Shown here piece after piece: positions 12,720-26,274 of a stretch of 64,000 bases of DNA (positions within the stretch are counted from its first letter, which is position 1; each line of letters begins with the position of its first letter). Origin of the DNA: Mrakia gelida (lineage: Eukaryota > Basidiomycota > Tremellomycetes > Cystofilobasidiales > Mrakiaceae); contig BRON01000006.1 of NCBI GenBank assembly GCA_024345305.1, forward strand, positions 248,001 to 312,000. The letters are read 5' to 3'. Below the pieces are notes generated by a model. It was not told where the DNA came from. It saw nothing but the letters and a program-made list of their open reading frames with translations, and ran no database searches. The translations under genes were made by a program, and so were the position numbers.

Positions 12720-13524
12720 TGCATGGAGGGAGGAGGCTTCCTTTTGGCGATGGTGGTGGTTGAAGGTCAAGGAGAGGAAAGGGAAGGGACGAAGAGGATG
12801 AGCTCGGGTATGGGGAAGAGACCGGAGAGAGGAGGTCAAACACGCGCTTACCCTTCCTGCCCCAACAAGAAGAGAAGATTTTCTCGGGAACCAACGGAGA
12901 GATAATACGGATCAGATGGAGATTCTTGGACAGGGTCGATTATTTGGTCGAGAATTAGATGAGAAAAGAACGCTTGAAGGAGGAGGACAGAAGTGAGCTC
13001 GAGATTCGTCGCTCTAGTCGCCTTCCTTCTCTGTTTTCTTTCGTCCTTCTTGCCCGCCTCGAGTCTCTCAAAAAGCTGCCCTTCGACTCAAGACCCCGTG
13101 TGTATATTCTATACACTCTGTCTGGTTTCTCGCGCAATGCAGTGCCCAGAAAAAGGAGGAAAGACCATGCAAAGGAGGGAGGGAAGCGAAGGTCGTGAGC
13201 TCAGCCCTCTCTCTTCCCTTGACTGCTGCTCGCCTTCGTCCGTCCTGACTGCATGTCGTACAAAAACTTTACGACCTCCCTGCATCCGAGTAGCCTGTAG
13301 ACGAGGAGATTGAGATAGTCCAAAGTCGAATATCGAGCTCTTCGCCGTTGCTAACAAGGGCGAGGCGTTTGAAAGTGAGCTCGTCCAATCTCCCTCGTTG
13401 CTCCTCCAACGACGACGCCTTCCTTCCTTCCCACTCCTCCCACTCCTTCCTCCTCCTCCCAACCTCCCCTTCTCCTCCGCCATCATCCCACCTCTCCTCC
13501 TATAGCTCGCTCCTCTCGCTTCGG
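12720..13524. promoter_or_regulatory. Divergent promoter region with inverted repeat GTGTATA-TTC-TATACAC
   Basis: About 800 bp separate the divergent carnitine acetyltransferase and BEACH genes. A perfect 7+3+7 inverted repeat lies at 13100-13116 in an otherwise GC-rich region. It could be a binding site for a dimeric regulator, or chance. A pyrimidine-rich tract at 13395-13500 leads into the BEACH gene start. No ORF here is convincing. Confidence 0.35.
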
Positions 13525-16500
13525 ATGAGCTTCTTCAACAAGCTTCTCAATCAAGCGGCGGAGGCTCTTCGTTCTCCAGCGCCCTCCGTCGAGGGAGCTC
13601 CCTTCCAGTTCGACGACTCGGCAGCTTCAACCATCCTCGTAGAACCTCCTTCAAAGATCCTCGAGAATGCAGTCAGGGAGTTGCAAGGAATGGGAGAGGG
13701 GAATCTCGGTAGAAAGTTGGAGGTGAGTTGCAAGGCGAAGGCGAGCTGATGGGGACGAGATTGGGACGTCGAGCTCAACGAGTGTCCTCGTCGGAAACTC
13801 CCCGATGCCTTGAGTATGCTTTCTTCGAGTGCAAATTTGCGAGCGTGTTACTGATCCACCTCGTCTCTCCTTGTCCGCCACCCCTCAGATGCTATCCGAC
13901 ATCCATAGGAGTCTCGTAGAGGACGCGAGAACCAAGGACCTCTTCCGAGACGAAGGAGGCTTCCTCGCTCTCATCTCGGTCCTCTCAGGTCTTCGGCCAG
14001 CTCAAGAGGAGGAGGACCTGGAAGGTTCAGGAGTACTGGTAGACCTCGAAGTAGAAGAGGTGCAGAGGGTGGAGTGTTTGAGGTGAGTGGGCGAGCTCGT
14101 TTCATCGTCGTGTCTCGATCTCGCTTGTTCTGAGAGCTGACCCCTTGTCCTTCCTTCCCTCCGTCCGTTCGATGGTTTCCCTCCTCAGGATGGTTCTCTG
14201 GTGTCTGTGCGAGTCCATGTCGAATCATGTCATCAACCGGAAACACTTTGAGGTCCGTCTCCATCGTCGTTTCATCCAAAGTTGAGCTCTCAATCTGACG
14301 GTCACCTCCACGACCTCCCCTCTCCTTCCCTCCCTCCCTCCCTGCAGGAAACCATCGGATACACAGCTCTCTCCTCAGCCATCGCTCTCTCCGAAATGCT
14401 CGAAGCTCCCTCCTGCGACCACACCTTCTCCTTCCTCCTCTCCTTCGCCCACTCGGACTTCTCCCTCTCAGACCTCTACCCTTCTATCCGTCGGACCCTC
14501 GCCTCCCTCCCTCCCTCCGAAGCATCCTCCCCAGAAGTCTACCAACCCATCGTCGACCATCTCCTCACTTCCCTTCAGAAACCACTATCCACCCTCTACT
14601 TCCCTCAGCCCCTCCTCCTTCTCCTCGAAGCTCAGGAGATCCTTCCAGAGTCCGAACTCGCGTTGGGCTACGCTCTCCTCAAGACCCTCGAACGAGTCGC
14701 TTCAGCCAACCAGAGGAACAACATCCTCCTCTCCCAGATGTCCTTCGTCTCCATCATCGTCCCAAGGGTCTTTGGGAAGAGCTCGGACGATGCCACGGTG
14801 GGAGTGAAGGGGATCTTCGGAGGTGGGGAGCAGGTCGAGCATCAGAAGGGAGTGCTGTTGAAGCTCGCGAGGAGGGTGATTGAGGCTGGGACGACGCACG
14901 CGGAGGCGAGAGCTTTGTTCCATCTGGCTGTGAAGGAGGACGATTCGTTGGACGACGAGGTGATGGATCTGGTTAGGCATGGGATGAAGAGTCGGTGGCC
15001 TGGAACGGTCAACATGTGGGGACGGAGCTGGATCGAGTGCAGGAGTTTGGGAGTTCGAGAATTCACGAAGGATTCGAAAGGATACACGTCGATGGTGAGT
15101 CGAAGTCTTTCCCACTGTTCATCATCTGGACGATACTGATCCTTTCGTCTCTCGGTCTTTGACAGGCCTGGATCTACCTCGGTCGTCTCGACACTCGTTC
15201 ACCTCTCCCTCTCCTTGACCTTCTCGACCCCGAAGGCCGCTCAGTCCTCACCATCACCATCGAATCCAACGGACAGGTCTCTCTCGCCTCAGCAGGGGTC
15301 CCCAAAGCCATCTTCGAGGGATCAGCTGTGCCTCAGAACCGTTGGGTTCTCATCGGAGTCGTTGGGAAACGGTCGAAGTTGGGAGGCGGGGACGCTGGTG
15401 AGTCGCGTCGTTCTCTTCACTTGACCTTCCCCTTCCTCGAGACTGACCAGATCCTCTCTCTTCATCTTCATCTTTATCTTCAGCTCTTCTCATCGACGGG
15501 AAACGTTCAGGAGCCATCAAGTTCCCTTACCCTCAGATCCAAAACTCAGGGACGCGTCTCACCGCTCGAATCGGAAGCTCGACAGCCTCGACTTCCTCGC
15601 CGAAGGATCAGAGTCGATGGAACCTCGGTCCAGCCTACCTCTTCTCAGAAGCTCTTCCGGACGATATGCTCTTCCTCATCCATCATCTCGTAGATTTATC
15701 TTTCCTCCTTCGTCGCGTCGAAAGCGAGAACTGACTCTTGCTCGTCTTTCTTTCGCAGGGTCCACGTTACGCCGGAAACTTCCAGGTCGTTCTCGGATCC
15801 TTCCTCACCTACGAAGCCTCAACCGCTCTCAACATATTTCTCTCCACCATCGCGAAAGAAGCAGCAGGTCGAGCCACGGACGCTGGGAACTCTCGTCTCG
15901 CTCGAGCCTTGAAGGACGGAGGAGCTATCGACGAGTTCGTTCACTTTCTCGCCTTTCTCTCTACCTTCGATTTACTCTGACCGGTTCTCTCTTCTCTCAA
16001 ACAGAGCCTCCATCATCTTCGCCTTCTCAGCGGACAACCTTCGAACGGTCGAGCCCGTGATGGGACTGGAGAATCAACCCGAGGTCGAATCGGTCGTCCT
16101 CAACGGAGCGATCCCCAAGCTCGAGACGGCGAAGGTTCTCACTCGAGGTCTCGGACTGGTGATGGGAGATGCCGTCGTTGCTCCAGGGAAGAGCATGGAC
16201 GAGGAGATCTGGGGGATGGGAGGTTGTGCGCCGATGCTTCGACTCGTCGAGCTCGCGAAGGTTCGTTTAGTTCTCGTCTTCTTTCTCGATCCTGGCCCTC
16301 GACTTGGAACCGAGCTGATCAGTCTTCGTTTCTCGCAGACTACTCTTCAACTCTCGAGTGCTGTCTCGATCTGCATCGATGCATTGAGGGAGTCATGGCG
16401 GAACTCGGAGGGTGAGCTCGTCTTTCAACTTTCCACGTCGCGTCGCGTCGCGTCTCGTCTCGAGCTCACGCCTTCTCTTCGTTCCCAACCCTAGATATGG

Positions 16501-19500
16501 AACGAAGTCACGGGTACGAGATCCTCGCTCGGCTGTTGGACTCCAAGATGGCCAGCCTCATGACGGTCGAGACTCAACGGATCCTCTTCAACTCGCTCGG
16601 ACTTCATCTCGAGAAGCCTGAGTAAGCCTTCTGTCTTGACGACGCTTTGCAATGCGTCTCGACGCTGACATGATTAATTCCCTCGCTCGATCAGAACCTC
16701 GACGATCTACAACGCGACTGCTTACCGCTATCTTATCCTCGCTTTCGATCTCTGGGCGAAGGCTCCGAAGGATCTCCAAATCATCCATCTCTCTCACTTC
16801 CGAGATCTCGTCAAGACGAGCAAGTTGTGAGCTAGGATCATCTCCTCTCTATCCCCCTGAGCTCGATCTGACTTCAAAACTCCTTCATCTCACACAGCCG
16901 TCGATTCAACCTCCGCCAACGACTCTTCAAGAAGATGGCCGTCGTTCGGAAACTCCTCTTCGCTCTGCGAGCAGGATACTACGAGGACGATATCGTGCCT
17001 GTTCTGATAGGTCAGTATCTCGATACCATTCTTCTTCGAAAGATCAGTCTCTGAACTACTCTCTCTCCTACAGAAACCCTCTTCGTGATCGCCGACCACC
17101 ACTTTTCGACGGACGACACCATCAAGCCTTTGATCGCCTACCTGGTCTCCTCCCTCTGCCCAGGTACGACCTTTTCTCTTCCCTCAACTCGCATCACGGT
17201 CGCTGATCATTCGGTGCTGCGTTCTTCCAGCTTCCTCATCCCCCACCCCTTCGGCGAAATCCACCGCTCACGCGATCCTCGTCCTCGAAGCAACCGCTCG
17301 TCTTCTTCGAACGCCCTCCCACCTCGCCAAGATTCACGCCAACCTGCCGCTCCATCGAGTCCTTCTTCTCTTCCTCGCCAACAACCCAACGGCTCCCGTC
17401 ATCGCAGCGTCGCTCGACATCATCTCGTGTCTCGTCGCGTCCCCTCAAGGAGAATCGTTCGGTCGAAAGTGTGAGCTGCAGTTTTGTCGCGTCTCTCGTG
17501 TCTCGTCACTCCTTAGCTAACTCGCCTTCTTCACTTCTCGCTTTCTCAGTTGACGCCGAAGGAGGTTTCACTCTCCTCACTCGGATCCTCCCGCCCGTTT
17601 GGAACTCCCTCATCCACGACCTCTCGTTCGCCGTTCTCCTCGGACGACCCATCTCCCTCTCGCCGGACGACTCCTCCCAGAAGGTCATCGTCTGCTCTTT
17701 GATCTTCCCAGCAATCTTGGCTGCCATCGAAGGAGGGCTGGAGATCGCAGGAGACCTCGTTCAGCCTGTACGAGTCTCAATGAGTTCTTCCGTCGTCGAG
17801 AGCAACGACTCGGTCATGTCTTCCGTCGTCTCGACAAATCGTGAGTCCCTCCTCTTTCTTCCCTTCTTCGACACAAAGCTGATCGCATCTTGTTGATCTC
17901 GCTGCAGATCCCGCCTCGACGACTCTCTGGGAGGACACGACCAAGAACATAAAGGCGATCAAGCGGCTCCTCGTCTCGTCGCAATCCTTCGGAAAGCTCG
18001 TTCGATCTCGCAAGGTCATCTCGGAGCAGCTCGTCCAGAACACGTCCCTCTTCCTGTCCAAGAGTGCCTTCCAGGTTCCCGATGAATATCGAGAACGCGT
18101 TCAGATCCTTCGAGCTGCGATCTTCCAACTGTTGGGTCAGCTCTTGAGGTCGAGGATTCCCGGTCCTCTTCAAGCTGAGGTTCGTCGAGATGTTCTTCTC
18201 TCCACTTCTCCCTTCTCGATTTGCGTGTGACTTGACGTTTGGTTTCGTTGTTGCAGATCCACAAACTCCTTCCCAGCAACTTCCTCGAGCCGGATCGATC
18301 CAACCTCGGGACGTCGCCTGGTCCAGTCTCGATGCTCCAACGACGGATCTCCCTTCAACGCAGGACCACCTCCGAGTCCTTCGAGTCGCTAGCGGAATCC
18401 ATCAGCTCGAAACAAGGGATCGATCGTCGGATGACTCTCACCCGAGGAACGACGGACGACTTCAAGTTCCAAGCCTCGAAGGATCGGAACCATGGTTCGT
18501 CCTTTCCCTTTCTTCCTTCCCATCTCGTCATCAGTCTGGCTGACCTTGCGTTCTTTCTCTCCCTAATCAGCTTGGAGATCGATCATCCTCTCCGTCGTGC
18601 GTCGTCGCGTTTCGTGTTCATCTCTCCCTTCGTCGCTTGCTGACTCCTTTCCCTCCCTCTCCTCTCCTCTCGATATCTCCAGGAAGCGAATCGGTTCAGT
18701 CGAGCTGCTCGTGAAATCAAGAACGACCACCGTAGGATCGACACCAAGGAGTGGCCTCACCTTCGCTCTCGACTTGATCAAGAGCGAGGACTTTGGCCGA
18801 GTCGCGACCCTGAACCCGACTGGAGGCTCGACGGAAGCGAGGGACCCATGCGCCAACGGATCCGACTGGAACGAGCTGTTCGAGATGCTCAAGATGGATC
18901 TTCGAGCTTCCATCCCAAGCGAGGTCCTCGGAAGGAACGAGTCGTCGACGAGGAGATCGAGGAGCCGATGAGTGCGATTGACCCCGTTGGACCAGCGGCT
19001 CCTTGGGAGGATCCATTCGTTCTGGGAGCCGAGGATGCGACTGGTGATGAGAGTGAGTCCGCACCCAGCTTCGACGAGCGCGAACGAGCGCGAAGGCGGA
19101 GGCTGATCTTGTCGCGTCGCGTCTTTTCTCTTCTTGTCGCAGAATCCTTCCGAGACGTCGAGGATGTCGAGAACCTTGAGGCTCTCTCCTTGAAACAGAG
19201 GTTCAAGCAGTGTCTGGAGACTGGTGACTTGGTCGAGGAGGTAAGTTATCCCTCTGCGGCGAAGCGAAGTCGTTCGATCCTGACCTTCCTCGTTTCTCTT
19301 TCGCAGACTCAGAACTCTGTTCGAATCGTCGGCGTCGATGCTCTCCCTGGTCTCTTCGTTCTCGGAAAGCTCAACCTCTACCTCTTGTGAGTCGAGCCTT
19401 TCCTCGTAACGTTCGAGGAGAACCATCGAAGCTGATCTTTCCTCGAACATCGAACAGGGACGGACTCGGTCGCACCGACGCAGGAGAGATCGTGGAAGCT

Positions 19501-22500
19501 TCCAACCTCGAGCAAGACGTCTTCTCAGTCCCTGGGACGATCGCCAACGTCGATACGGAGGAGAAGACGAACCATCAGTGGAAGTACGAGGACGTGATCG
19601 AGTCGTCGAAACGGACTTTCTTGTTTCGAGAGGTTGGGTACGTCTTCACTGCGTCTTTTTTTTTTTTGAAAAACCTGCTTTCTCGTCCTGACCTTCTACC
19701 CCCCCTTCCTTCTTTTAGACTTGAACTCTACTTCCGAGACTCGGTCAACTTCCTTCTCGTCTTCCCAACTCGGAAGAAGCGAGATCTCGTCCACGCTCGA
19801 CTTCAGGCGAAGACCGACCCTTCTCTTGCTGCGAAATCGGCTGGAGGTTTCTTGATGTCTCGAGTCGGAAAGTCTCTTGCTACAGCACTCAGTGGGAAGC
19901 TTCCTGAGCTCGAGGATGCTACCCAGAGATGGGTTAATCGCTCTATGTCCAAGTGAGTTCTCGTCCGACTTTCCTCCTACTCTCGTGCGCTTCGCTGATC
20001 ACCTTCGCTTTTCTCTTTCTTTCAGCTTCGCGTATCTTACTGTTCTCAACCAGATTGCGAACCGAGTAAGTTTCAGCGCGCACTCTTCGCCCTCAGTCGT
20101 TCTCCACAAGCTAACCCTCCTTTCGTTTGCATCTCCAGACCCCTAACGGTTCGTCGTCGCGCTTGATCACCACCCCTTCCGCGCGACTCTCGAACTGACT
20201 CGCTCTCCGCATTATCATGTCTCAGATGTCACTCAGTATCCCGTCTTCCCTTGGGTCTTGCGAGACTACACCTCGGACGAGCTGGACCTGACGAAGAAGG
20301 AGAGCTTCCGAAGTGAGTCACCGACGTCGTCGTCTCGTTGTCGAATCGAACCTGACTTTCCCTCTGCTCTCTTCGCCAGATCTCACTATGCCCATGGGAG
20401 CTCTCACTCCCGCTCGTCGAGAATCTGCGGCGGATCGTTACACGAACATCGCACTCGCTGGGGAACAACCTTTGTTCGTCGACCTCGCGTTTTCTTCTCG
20501 CCTCGCCTCTCTCGCGAGTCACTCGAGCTGACCCCCGATCTTCTTTCCTTTTCCAGCCACTATGGTACCCACTTCTCGTCGAGCATGATCGTTGCTGGAT
20601 TCCTCATCAGACAGTCCCCTTTCACCGAGATGTTCAAGGTACGTCCGCTCGTTTCCGTCGCTCCTCCCTTCGAGCGCTCATCCGTGCTTCGCTCTGTCTC
20701 TCCTTTCTCTGCAGGTTCTCCAAGGTGGAAACTTCGATCTTGCCGACCGGCTCTTCTCTTCGATTCCTCAAGCCTGGGAGTCAGCGTCGAGGGAGAACCG
20801 AGGAGACGTCCGAGAACTCATCGGCAGCTTCTTCTGCGGAAACGGAGAGTTCCTCATCAACGAGAACCATCACGACTTCGGATTCAAGCAAGGAGGAGGT
20901 CTGGTCGACGACGTAGAGCTCCCGAAATGGGCTCGAGACGATCCCCTTCTCTTCGTGACGAAGCATCGAGCTGTAAGTCTTCCCGCTCCTCCTCCTCTCC
21001 CTTTCGTTCGATTTTCTGATCCCCTTTTCCCTCCTCCTTAACAGGCCCTCGAGTCGAACTTCGTATCAACCCATCTTCCAGCCTGGATCGACCTCATCTT
21101 CGGCTATCTTCAACGAGATCAGAAGCACCTCAACGCGTTTCATCCTTTCTCCTACGCCGGAGCCATCGATCTCGACAAGATCAGCGATCCCAACGAGAGG
21201 GCTGCGACAGTCGGTGAGTCTTCTCCGTTGCGATTTGATCGATACTTCGGCTCGAAGACTGACCCCGTCCCTTCTCGACCTCAGGAATCATCCACAACTT
21301 CGGTCAGACGCCTCGCAAGATCTTCGAGTCGCCTCATCCTCGACGAGCGATGTTTGGAAAGCCGGGCCTCCCCGTTGGTGTGAGGTATGGAGTTTCGGAG
21401 AACTTTGGAGTTCTGATTCAGAGTCGAGGTGAGCTTCGTTTTTTTGCGACGCGCTCCCTTCGTCCTTCCTCGATTGAGACTGACCTCTGCTCTTCCCTCC
21501 CGTTTCAGCTCCAGTCAACGGTGAGTATGCTTTCGGGTTCCTGAATCTTCGTTGAGCGCTCCGAAGCTGACCCAGCTCGTACCCTCTCCTCTCTTAGTTC
21601 TCAAGTTCGCCGTCAGCACTCTTCTTCCTCGAGGTCTTCGTCTTCGACCGTGGCCAGACCAGAGACTTCCGATCCCTGGGAGAAGTCTGATCGTCGAGTG
21701 GGGGTTCGCAGGAGGAGGGCTTCGTATCTTCTCGGAGGATCACAGGGTTCGTTCCGTCGAGTCGACGCGTTGAGCGCGAAGATGCCTTCGCTGACCTCGT
21801 TTTCGTTCTCTTTTCAGGTCATCTCCATCACGGAGTGGTGTTCAGTCGAGCAGGCTACCTTCGTCGACGACAAGACGCTCGTTACTGGATCCGTCGACGG
21901 AGTCATCTCGTTCTGGAAGGTCCTCTCTGGCGAGAAACCGAGCTTGGAGCTCACCGAGAGTCTCGTTGGACACGGAGATCTGATCTCCAGCCTCGCGGTT
22001 TCGAAGGCGTGGAGTCTCCTCGTCTCTGGTTCGAGGAATGGAAACGTTCTGCTCTGGGATCTCAACCGCATCAAGTACATTCGGACGATCTACTCGAACC
22101 CAGACACGCCGGTTCATCTGCTTGCCGTCAACGAGAACAACGTGAGCTCGACCCAAATGCTCCGTTTCTTCCCCTCCGTCTGGATAACTGAGCAACTCTC
22201 GCTATTCTTCTTTACAGGGTCACATCGCTCTCTGCCACTCCTCAACCATCGAACTCTACACCATCAACGGCGCCTTCATCTGCTCGACGCTCACCGCCCA
22301 CCCTTCGGATCCCATCCTCTCAGTCGCCTTCTTCGATACCCGAGAGTGGTGAGTCGAGGCTTCTATCTCTTCTGGTCACCTTCGACTGGCTGACTTCGTT
22401 TCCCTCGTCGTTGCTGTACAGGTCTGCGATTCAGATCGTCGCGACCGGACATTCGAAGGGAAAGATCGTCCTTTGGAGCTTGACCGCTGATGGAGTGAGT

Positions 22501-23719
22501 TCTCTACCCTCGGACTTTTTCCTCTCACCAAATGCTGACACTATCCTTCTCCCTTCTCAGACTCCTGTCGGTGAGAAAGCCATCTGGCAGCTCACTCCAC
22601 TTCGAACAATCCACTACCGAGGCGGCGACACTGCAGACGTTACTTCGCTTCGTTTCTGGGGGTGAGACAGCTTCCTTCCATCCCTTCGTCGCCTCGCTTT
22701 CACTAACGCATCCCTTTCGACTCCTCAGGGAATCGCTTCTCGCTGGAGACGCTCTCGGACGCGTCTTCCTCTTCGCGCTTCCGGACGGTGGAGGTCAGCT
22801 TCGTTTTATCCCTCTCTCCCTCGATGTCTCTTTCACAAGCTGACTCGTCCCCTTTCGCATTCAAATTCCAGCCGAGAACGTTCCCGACTCGACGCCCGCT
22901 TGCCAGAACGGAGCTCACACGACTTTCGGTCTTCTCGAGCAGAGGTGAGTTCGCGATCAACCTCTCTTCGACTTCGTCCTCCGAGCTGACCTCTCGTTCT
23001 CTGCGTCCCTTCAGACGCTTCTGTGGCGGATGCGGTGGCTGCTTCTGCGGCTCGTGCTGCCAGAACGTGCCTCGCTTCGAGGGTCGGTGAGTCCGGAGCT
23101 CTTTTTCCTTCTCCCCGCTCTTGCTCGTCTGACATTTCTTTATTCCGCCCTTGTAGCTTCTGTCCCGAATGTCGAGTCGCCCTCGCTCTGGGTCTGGTAA
23201 GTTTCATCAGTCTCGCGTTGTTCTTTCGAAGCCCAACTCACGGTTTTTCCTTTTCTTCGTTTGCAGGGAAACGAACGAGATCACTTCGCCGACATCGACT
23301 CTCACCTCGAACCCGAAGCTGGATCCCGCCGAGCGTCTCTCGTCGTTCCCGAACCTGGAAGAAGGAGAGCCTCCATCATTTCCATCGACACTGGAACGGT
23401 CTCGGCCCGTCGAGAAACCCTCCTAGGTGGGAACGTCGGTCGATCCATCTCACCTTCCCCCTTCGGATCTACCACCTCCCTCTCCCAAGCTCCTCCCACC
23501 ACTCCCATCTTAGAAACTCCCGCCTCATCTATCCCACCTCGCTCGAGATCTTCGACATCGACATCAAGACATCGATCTCCTTCGCCACGAGGAGATCCAC
23601 TCGAAGCTCTTCGAGGTCGCGGTCGAACTTCGTCGAATCGGTCGTCATCCAAAGGACCATCCCCTCTCTCCACCCCTACCACGTCTCGTCGAGGCTCAAT
23701 TTCTCATGTAGCTCCTTAG
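13525..23719 (+). CDS. Very large BEACH-WD40 protein with C-terminal zinc finger (Lyst/LvsA/WDFY3-like)
   Basis: BEACH proteins are giant scaffolds for membrane trafficking, lysosome size and selective autophagy. The ATG at 13525 starts [18 protein letters not shown]. The frame then runs through some three dozen exons, roughly 2,400-2,600 residues. Visible parts in order: helical-repeat N-terminus; a concanavalin-like stretch near 15170-15700 ([23 protein letters not shown]); a PH-BEACH-like region near 19460-19960 ([15 protein letters not shown]); the BEACH domain at about 20220-21340, with [28 protein letters not shown] and [13 protein letters not shown] then [16 protein letters not shown]40 repeats at 21800-22790 ([30 protein letters not shown]); a Cys-rich finger at 23015-23200 ([16 protein letters not shown], then FCPEC); and a Ser/Arg/Pro-rich tail. 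Intron borders are not all checked. The 3' end converges on PPR-like copy A. Confidence 0.9.
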
Positions 23720-23804
23720 AATAGACGCTTCATATTTCGTTCCGATTCCATCTCATTTACCCTGCTGCGTTTCTATACCCTTCGTTTCCCCCCTCCCCTC
23801 GTCT

Positions 23805-26274
23805 CATGGAGTTCCATCTCCTGCAAATCCATTCGATTCTACCGACAAGCTGCTGCCGAGGTTGATCCATCGTAAGCGGGTGTCGTTGGGTGGGGACGAA
23901 GATGCTGGGAGTCAAGAAAAAGGGAGGGAACGAACGTCAGTGGGCTTCACAGAGCGGAGGCGAAGGCGACCCGAGGCGACGGGAAGAATGAACGAACGAA
24001 GGGGACGGACCTCGGGAGGTTGATGGGGAGATCGACTCAGGTTTCGAGTTTCTATGTTCTGCGAAGATGAGGGAAGGTACTGAGCTGAAGGAGGAGGGGA
24101 GGAGACGACGAGACGAAAGACGCGTCAGAAACGAACGCGCGAGAGGAGGGGCAAGAACAGCGAGCCTTACTGTTGACGAGAGTGGACAGTTGAACGGTTG
24201 GGTTCTGCGGTCTGCGAGAGATGTGGTCGATCCGTGAGGGGTAGAGAGGAAGAGAGAGAGAGGTGGAGGTCCGACGACGGTCTGGAGGTGAGTGAGAAGA
24301 AAGAGTAGAAAAGTCGGATCAGGAAGAGGTTCGATGCAGGGAAGGGAAACGTTTGAGGACTGACCTGAAGCAGGCAGGTCCCGAGGTGGTTGCCAGTACT
24401 CCTTCGCCTCGACGAAAGGTCCTACTGAGGTCCTGAAAGAAAGAAGCGAACGAAGGAGGACGAAACGAGGAGCGAACGCGGTCAGAGGAACGATCGTGCA
24501 GAGAGAGCTTCAAAACGAGACTCACACACTCGATCCGGTCTCCTCCCTTTGCCATTCGTATGACTCGTCGATACGGTAGTCAATCGCTCCCCCGTCTTCA
24601 ACAGCCTTTCCGTCTCCTCCCACGTCTCCCTCGGAACCAACCTCTTCATCTTCGCCCTTAAACCGTTGAAATCCTCCCGGTTGACCTGGCGAAGAGTCCT
24701 GTGACGAGGGTGCTTTATGATCTGTCTTGATAGCTTGAGGGCTGCTGCCAATCCGGGAGCCGTGAGGGGAGGAGTCGTGCTGGAGTCGACGAGGTGTCGC
24801 GCTTGTTGATCGCTGAGAAAGGCGAGGAGTTCGTCCCAAGCTCCGCATCGGTTGAGGCATTCGCGATAGGCTTGGTAGTTGTTCTCGCTGAGATCGAATC
24901 CACTGGCTCGGATGTCCTTCCACGTAGCGAGAGCTCGAGGGAGGGAACCACTGAAAGGAGGAGGGGAAAGCGACGGGTCAGAACAGTCGTCTCCTTTCCT
25001 TCTTCGCACTTCCGAGCGACGAACACCACCTCTACTCACCTGAATCCGCAGGCATCGGAATACTGCATCGAAAAGGACGATTGAAGAGTCAATGTTCTGC
25101 GTTGACACAAAGAGGACGCGTCGACGAGGGAAAGACGGAAAGCCTCACCACCGAAACCGCTCTCTGATCGATCCCCACTCCTCCCTCCGACCTCATCAGC
25201 TTCCAAACTTCCTCCACCTCGTCAAACGCCTTTCCCCAAACGTAAGCGTCCATGAGCGAGTTGTAACACCGAACGGTGAAGACGTCCTTGTCGACCTCCT
25301 TCATCGCCTGATGAATCGCTCGAACGGCGACGAGATGTTGAAGACGAAGAGATTCCAGTTCGGCGACGACGTCGAGAGGGGGGGCTGCTCCTGATGGGTC
25401 GAGTCGTCGTCGATCTTGAGTGTAGAGACGAGCGTAGACCTCGAGGAGGGGGACGAGAGGGTTGGGAACTGGGCCGTAGAAGGAGAGACGAAGTCGAGGT
25501 TGGTTGGCGAGGAGGAATCGAAGGAGGGCATCCGGATTTGGTCGAGGTTGGACTTGAGCCTTGACGAGGTTCTGGAGTGCTTGGACCGTTTGATATACCA
25601 GCTCCTTGACTCCCTCGTCTCGTCGACCTCCCTCCGTGACGCGAAGGATCCAGCTCGCGACGTCGACCCCTCCCTCTAAGCTGCTCGCCGCCTCCATCAG
25701 CCTCCAAGCCATTTCCTCCACCTCCTCCTTCGTACTCGTCATCGTTAACGACCCTTTCCCAGCGAACAGGGCTACGAGATCTGCTGAAGGCGTGGGAGGG
25801 GACGCGGGATTTCGAGCGAGATCGCGAAGGAGGGCGAGGAGGGAGGAGGAGTTGACTCGAACGCCAGAGATTTGTTTGGAAGGGGGTTGAGGATTGCGAG
25901 AAGGGGGAGCATTCTTTAGGCTAGGTTTAGGCTGGGGTAGTCGGGGACGCGAACGTTGGGTAGAGTGGGGGGAGGAGGAGGAGGGCGTCGACGTGGGTTT
26001 GGAAGGGAGAGAGGAAAGGGGAGTCGACTTTCAACAGCGAAACAAGGAGAAGAGTCAGCCTCCTTGAGTTCATCTCAAGTTCGCGACTATATTACCTGCT
26101 TACAGGAGTCAACTTGGATGGTGATATCCAAGGCGAATTCTCCGGAGAAGGGTAGAGGAGATCGTGTCGACTGAGAGCTGAGCTCGACTTGAATCGAAGG
26201 AGGTGTCCGATCCTCGTTGTCCTTCCTGCGAGTCGAGCGAAAGTCCTCCCAAGCGATGAAGTCGAGAGAAGCAT
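23805..26274 (-). CDS. PPR-like mitochondrial protein, paralogue copy A
   Basis: Starts with ATG at 26274 and a basic, Ser-rich presequence (MLLSTSSLGRTFARLAGRT) typical of mitochondrial import. After an intron (about 26100-26033) comes a proline-rich linker and then a helical-repeat body: WRLMEAASSLEGGVDVASWI, LLEVYARLYTQDRRRLD, AIHQAMKEVDKDVFTVR, YNSLMDAYVWGKAFDEVEEV and LPRALATWKDIRASGFDL. The spacing of these helix pairs looks like pentatricopeptide repeats, which bind RNA in organelles; the family assignment is moderate. A 23-nt exon at 25040-25062 (YSDACGF) is kept in all three copies. All main exons are open. The C-terminal exons beyond 24550 are weakly supported; the stop at 23805 assumes an intron at 24010-23900 and a stop at 23937 is the alternative. 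See copies B (47415) and C (61789). Confidence 0.65.

Noticed and set aside
18563..19450. 295-codon minus-strand frame inside the BEACH gene
   Set aside because: Antisense to exons of the BEACH gene that are well supported by frame continuity; no recognisable domain of its own.
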